This document shows positions 63,120 to 64,000 of a DNA stretch of 64,000 bases, piece by piece. The DNA comes from Apus apus. Taxonomy: Eukaryota; Chordata; Aves; Apodiformes; Apodidae. A program made the translations under genes and the position numbers. Position 1 is the stretch's first letter, and each line of letters starts with the position of its first letter. Location: NCBI RefSeq assembly GCF_020740795.1, contig NC_067294.1, positions 496,001 to 560,000 on the forward strand, written 5' to 3'. Below the pieces are notes generated by a model, which had not been told where the DNA came from, did not search any database, and was given only the letters and a program-made list of their open reading frames with translations.

Positions 63120-64000
63120 GGGATTTCAGTTTTGCTGGTACTGTAGATAAACTGAAGGTGAACAAAGGAAGGATTTGAAAAAGACCAAATCCAGCTTTAT
63201 CTTTTGCTGCCTCCCAGCACGGTTCCTGACACCCAGTAGCAACCCAGTAAACATGAAACCTGTGGCTGTGATTATCTTTGAGAGCAGATCTCTAAGCTTT
63301 TAAGTTGGTGGTGAATTGCACCTTAGAAGTAAGTCAGGACAAAATATGTTATTCTTTAAAAAATGAACAAAAAAAACAACAAATTGCAAGCATTGTGAGC
63401 AAATTGGTTATGTGGGCACCATATGAAAAAACGAAACCTATTATCAATTGTTGGTGTCTTGTACTGCTGATGAGAAGAAGGAAAATGCAGCTGGTCCCTT
63501 AGCAGGGGGATTCCTTCCTTTGGGTAAAAAACACCAGATATGCAGATTTCTTTTTTTCTTTATTGGAAGATTATTCTGCTGTTTAATATTACTGCAACTG
63601 AGGGCCCAGAAGATCATGTTTTAAATACCAGTTCTTCTATTTTCCATTTTCCTTCCATAAAAACCCTTGTTCATGACCAGTGATCACAGCTTCCCCTGTA
63701 AGAGCAGCCTTTGCAAAGGTGAGGCAGGGAGCTGGGGGTTATTGCCAGCAGTGGTGGGTGATTGTTCCAAAACCCATTAAGCCACAATTTTGGAGAGAGC
63801 TCTATGTGTTTGAGCAAGGAATTTGCATGGGAAAAATGCTCTTTTGTTTCACCTGCAGAAGATTGTCCCTGAGAGAACAACCTGGTCTGCTCAGCGTTAC
63901 CTGGGACCATCAGCTGATTGAATTCCATTGGCCAGGTTAATACTGAGCCCTTGTGCAATTACTGGGAAAGAACAGAATATTATTTCTTTTTGCCTTGCTT

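Larger units (their letters stand above)
59116..64000. other. No recognised gene (right end)
   Basis: Mixed intergenic or intronic sequence. It contains a poly-T run near 59847-59863, a small tandem repeat at 60411-60460, a splice-bounded candidate exon at 61473-61574 and a perfect small hairpin at 63096-63119. No exon of a known family was recognised on either strand. Confidence 0.5.

Overview
This is vertebrate nuclear DNA, almost certainly from a bird. The genes are split by GT-AG introns, most sequence is non-coding, and interspersed repeats are sparse. The repeats I can recognise are short 5'-truncated pieces with the 3' tail of the avian LINE CR1. Gene order matches the interval of human chromosome 5q32 that holds SH3RF2, GRXCR2 and PRELID2. 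Gene names rest on protein similarity recalled from mammalian orthologues, without database searches. There is no sign of bacterial genes, CRISPR arrays, operons or a viral genome.

Layout: (1) Bases 1-19369 carry the 5' half of SH3RF2 on the minus strand. Three coding exons are visible: 18998-19369 (RING finger), 4153-4422 (first SH3 and the start of the second) and 1043-1366 (conserved linker). The rest of the gene lies beyond base 1. Intron 1 is about 14.6 kb. A CG-rich 5' flank reaches to about 20.3 kb and contains a close inverted pair of AP-1 sites. (2) Bases 19.4-30.0 kb are intergenic between the divergent genes SH3RF2 and GRXCR2, with one orphan CpG-rich block at 23.4-24.2 kb. (3) Bases 30007-34541 hold the complete three-exon coding region of GRXCR2 on the plus strand (246 codons, intact splice sites). 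(4) Bases 34.5-43.2 kb are intergenic or the 5' region of PRELID2, with a CpG-rich block at 36.1-37.6 kb and a pure (TTCTC)32 array. (5) Bases 43.19-45.06 kb contain three exon-like segments of PRELID2 on the plus strand. They are recognisable, but two of the expected splice donors are missing or weak and no first exon could be found, so the gene may be decaying. (6) Bases 45-64 kb show no recognisable protein-coding gene. They hold two well-formed but unidentified candidate exons, a 26-base poly-C run, a large orphan CpG-rich block at 57.1-59.1 kb with eight CCGGG repeats, and AT-rich stretches that may be conserved regulatory elements.

The three genes are neighbours by conserved synteny rather than members of one pathway. 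SH3RF2 is a RING/SH3 scaffold of stress-kinase and survival signalling, GRXCR2 is a hair-cell stereocilia protein, and PRELID2 belongs to the PRELI/MSF1 family of mitochondrial lipid-transfer proteins. The observations most worth checking are the apparent absence of the SH3RF2 exon completing the second SH3 domain, the apparent erosion of PRELID2, and the unexplained CpG-rich block near the right end.
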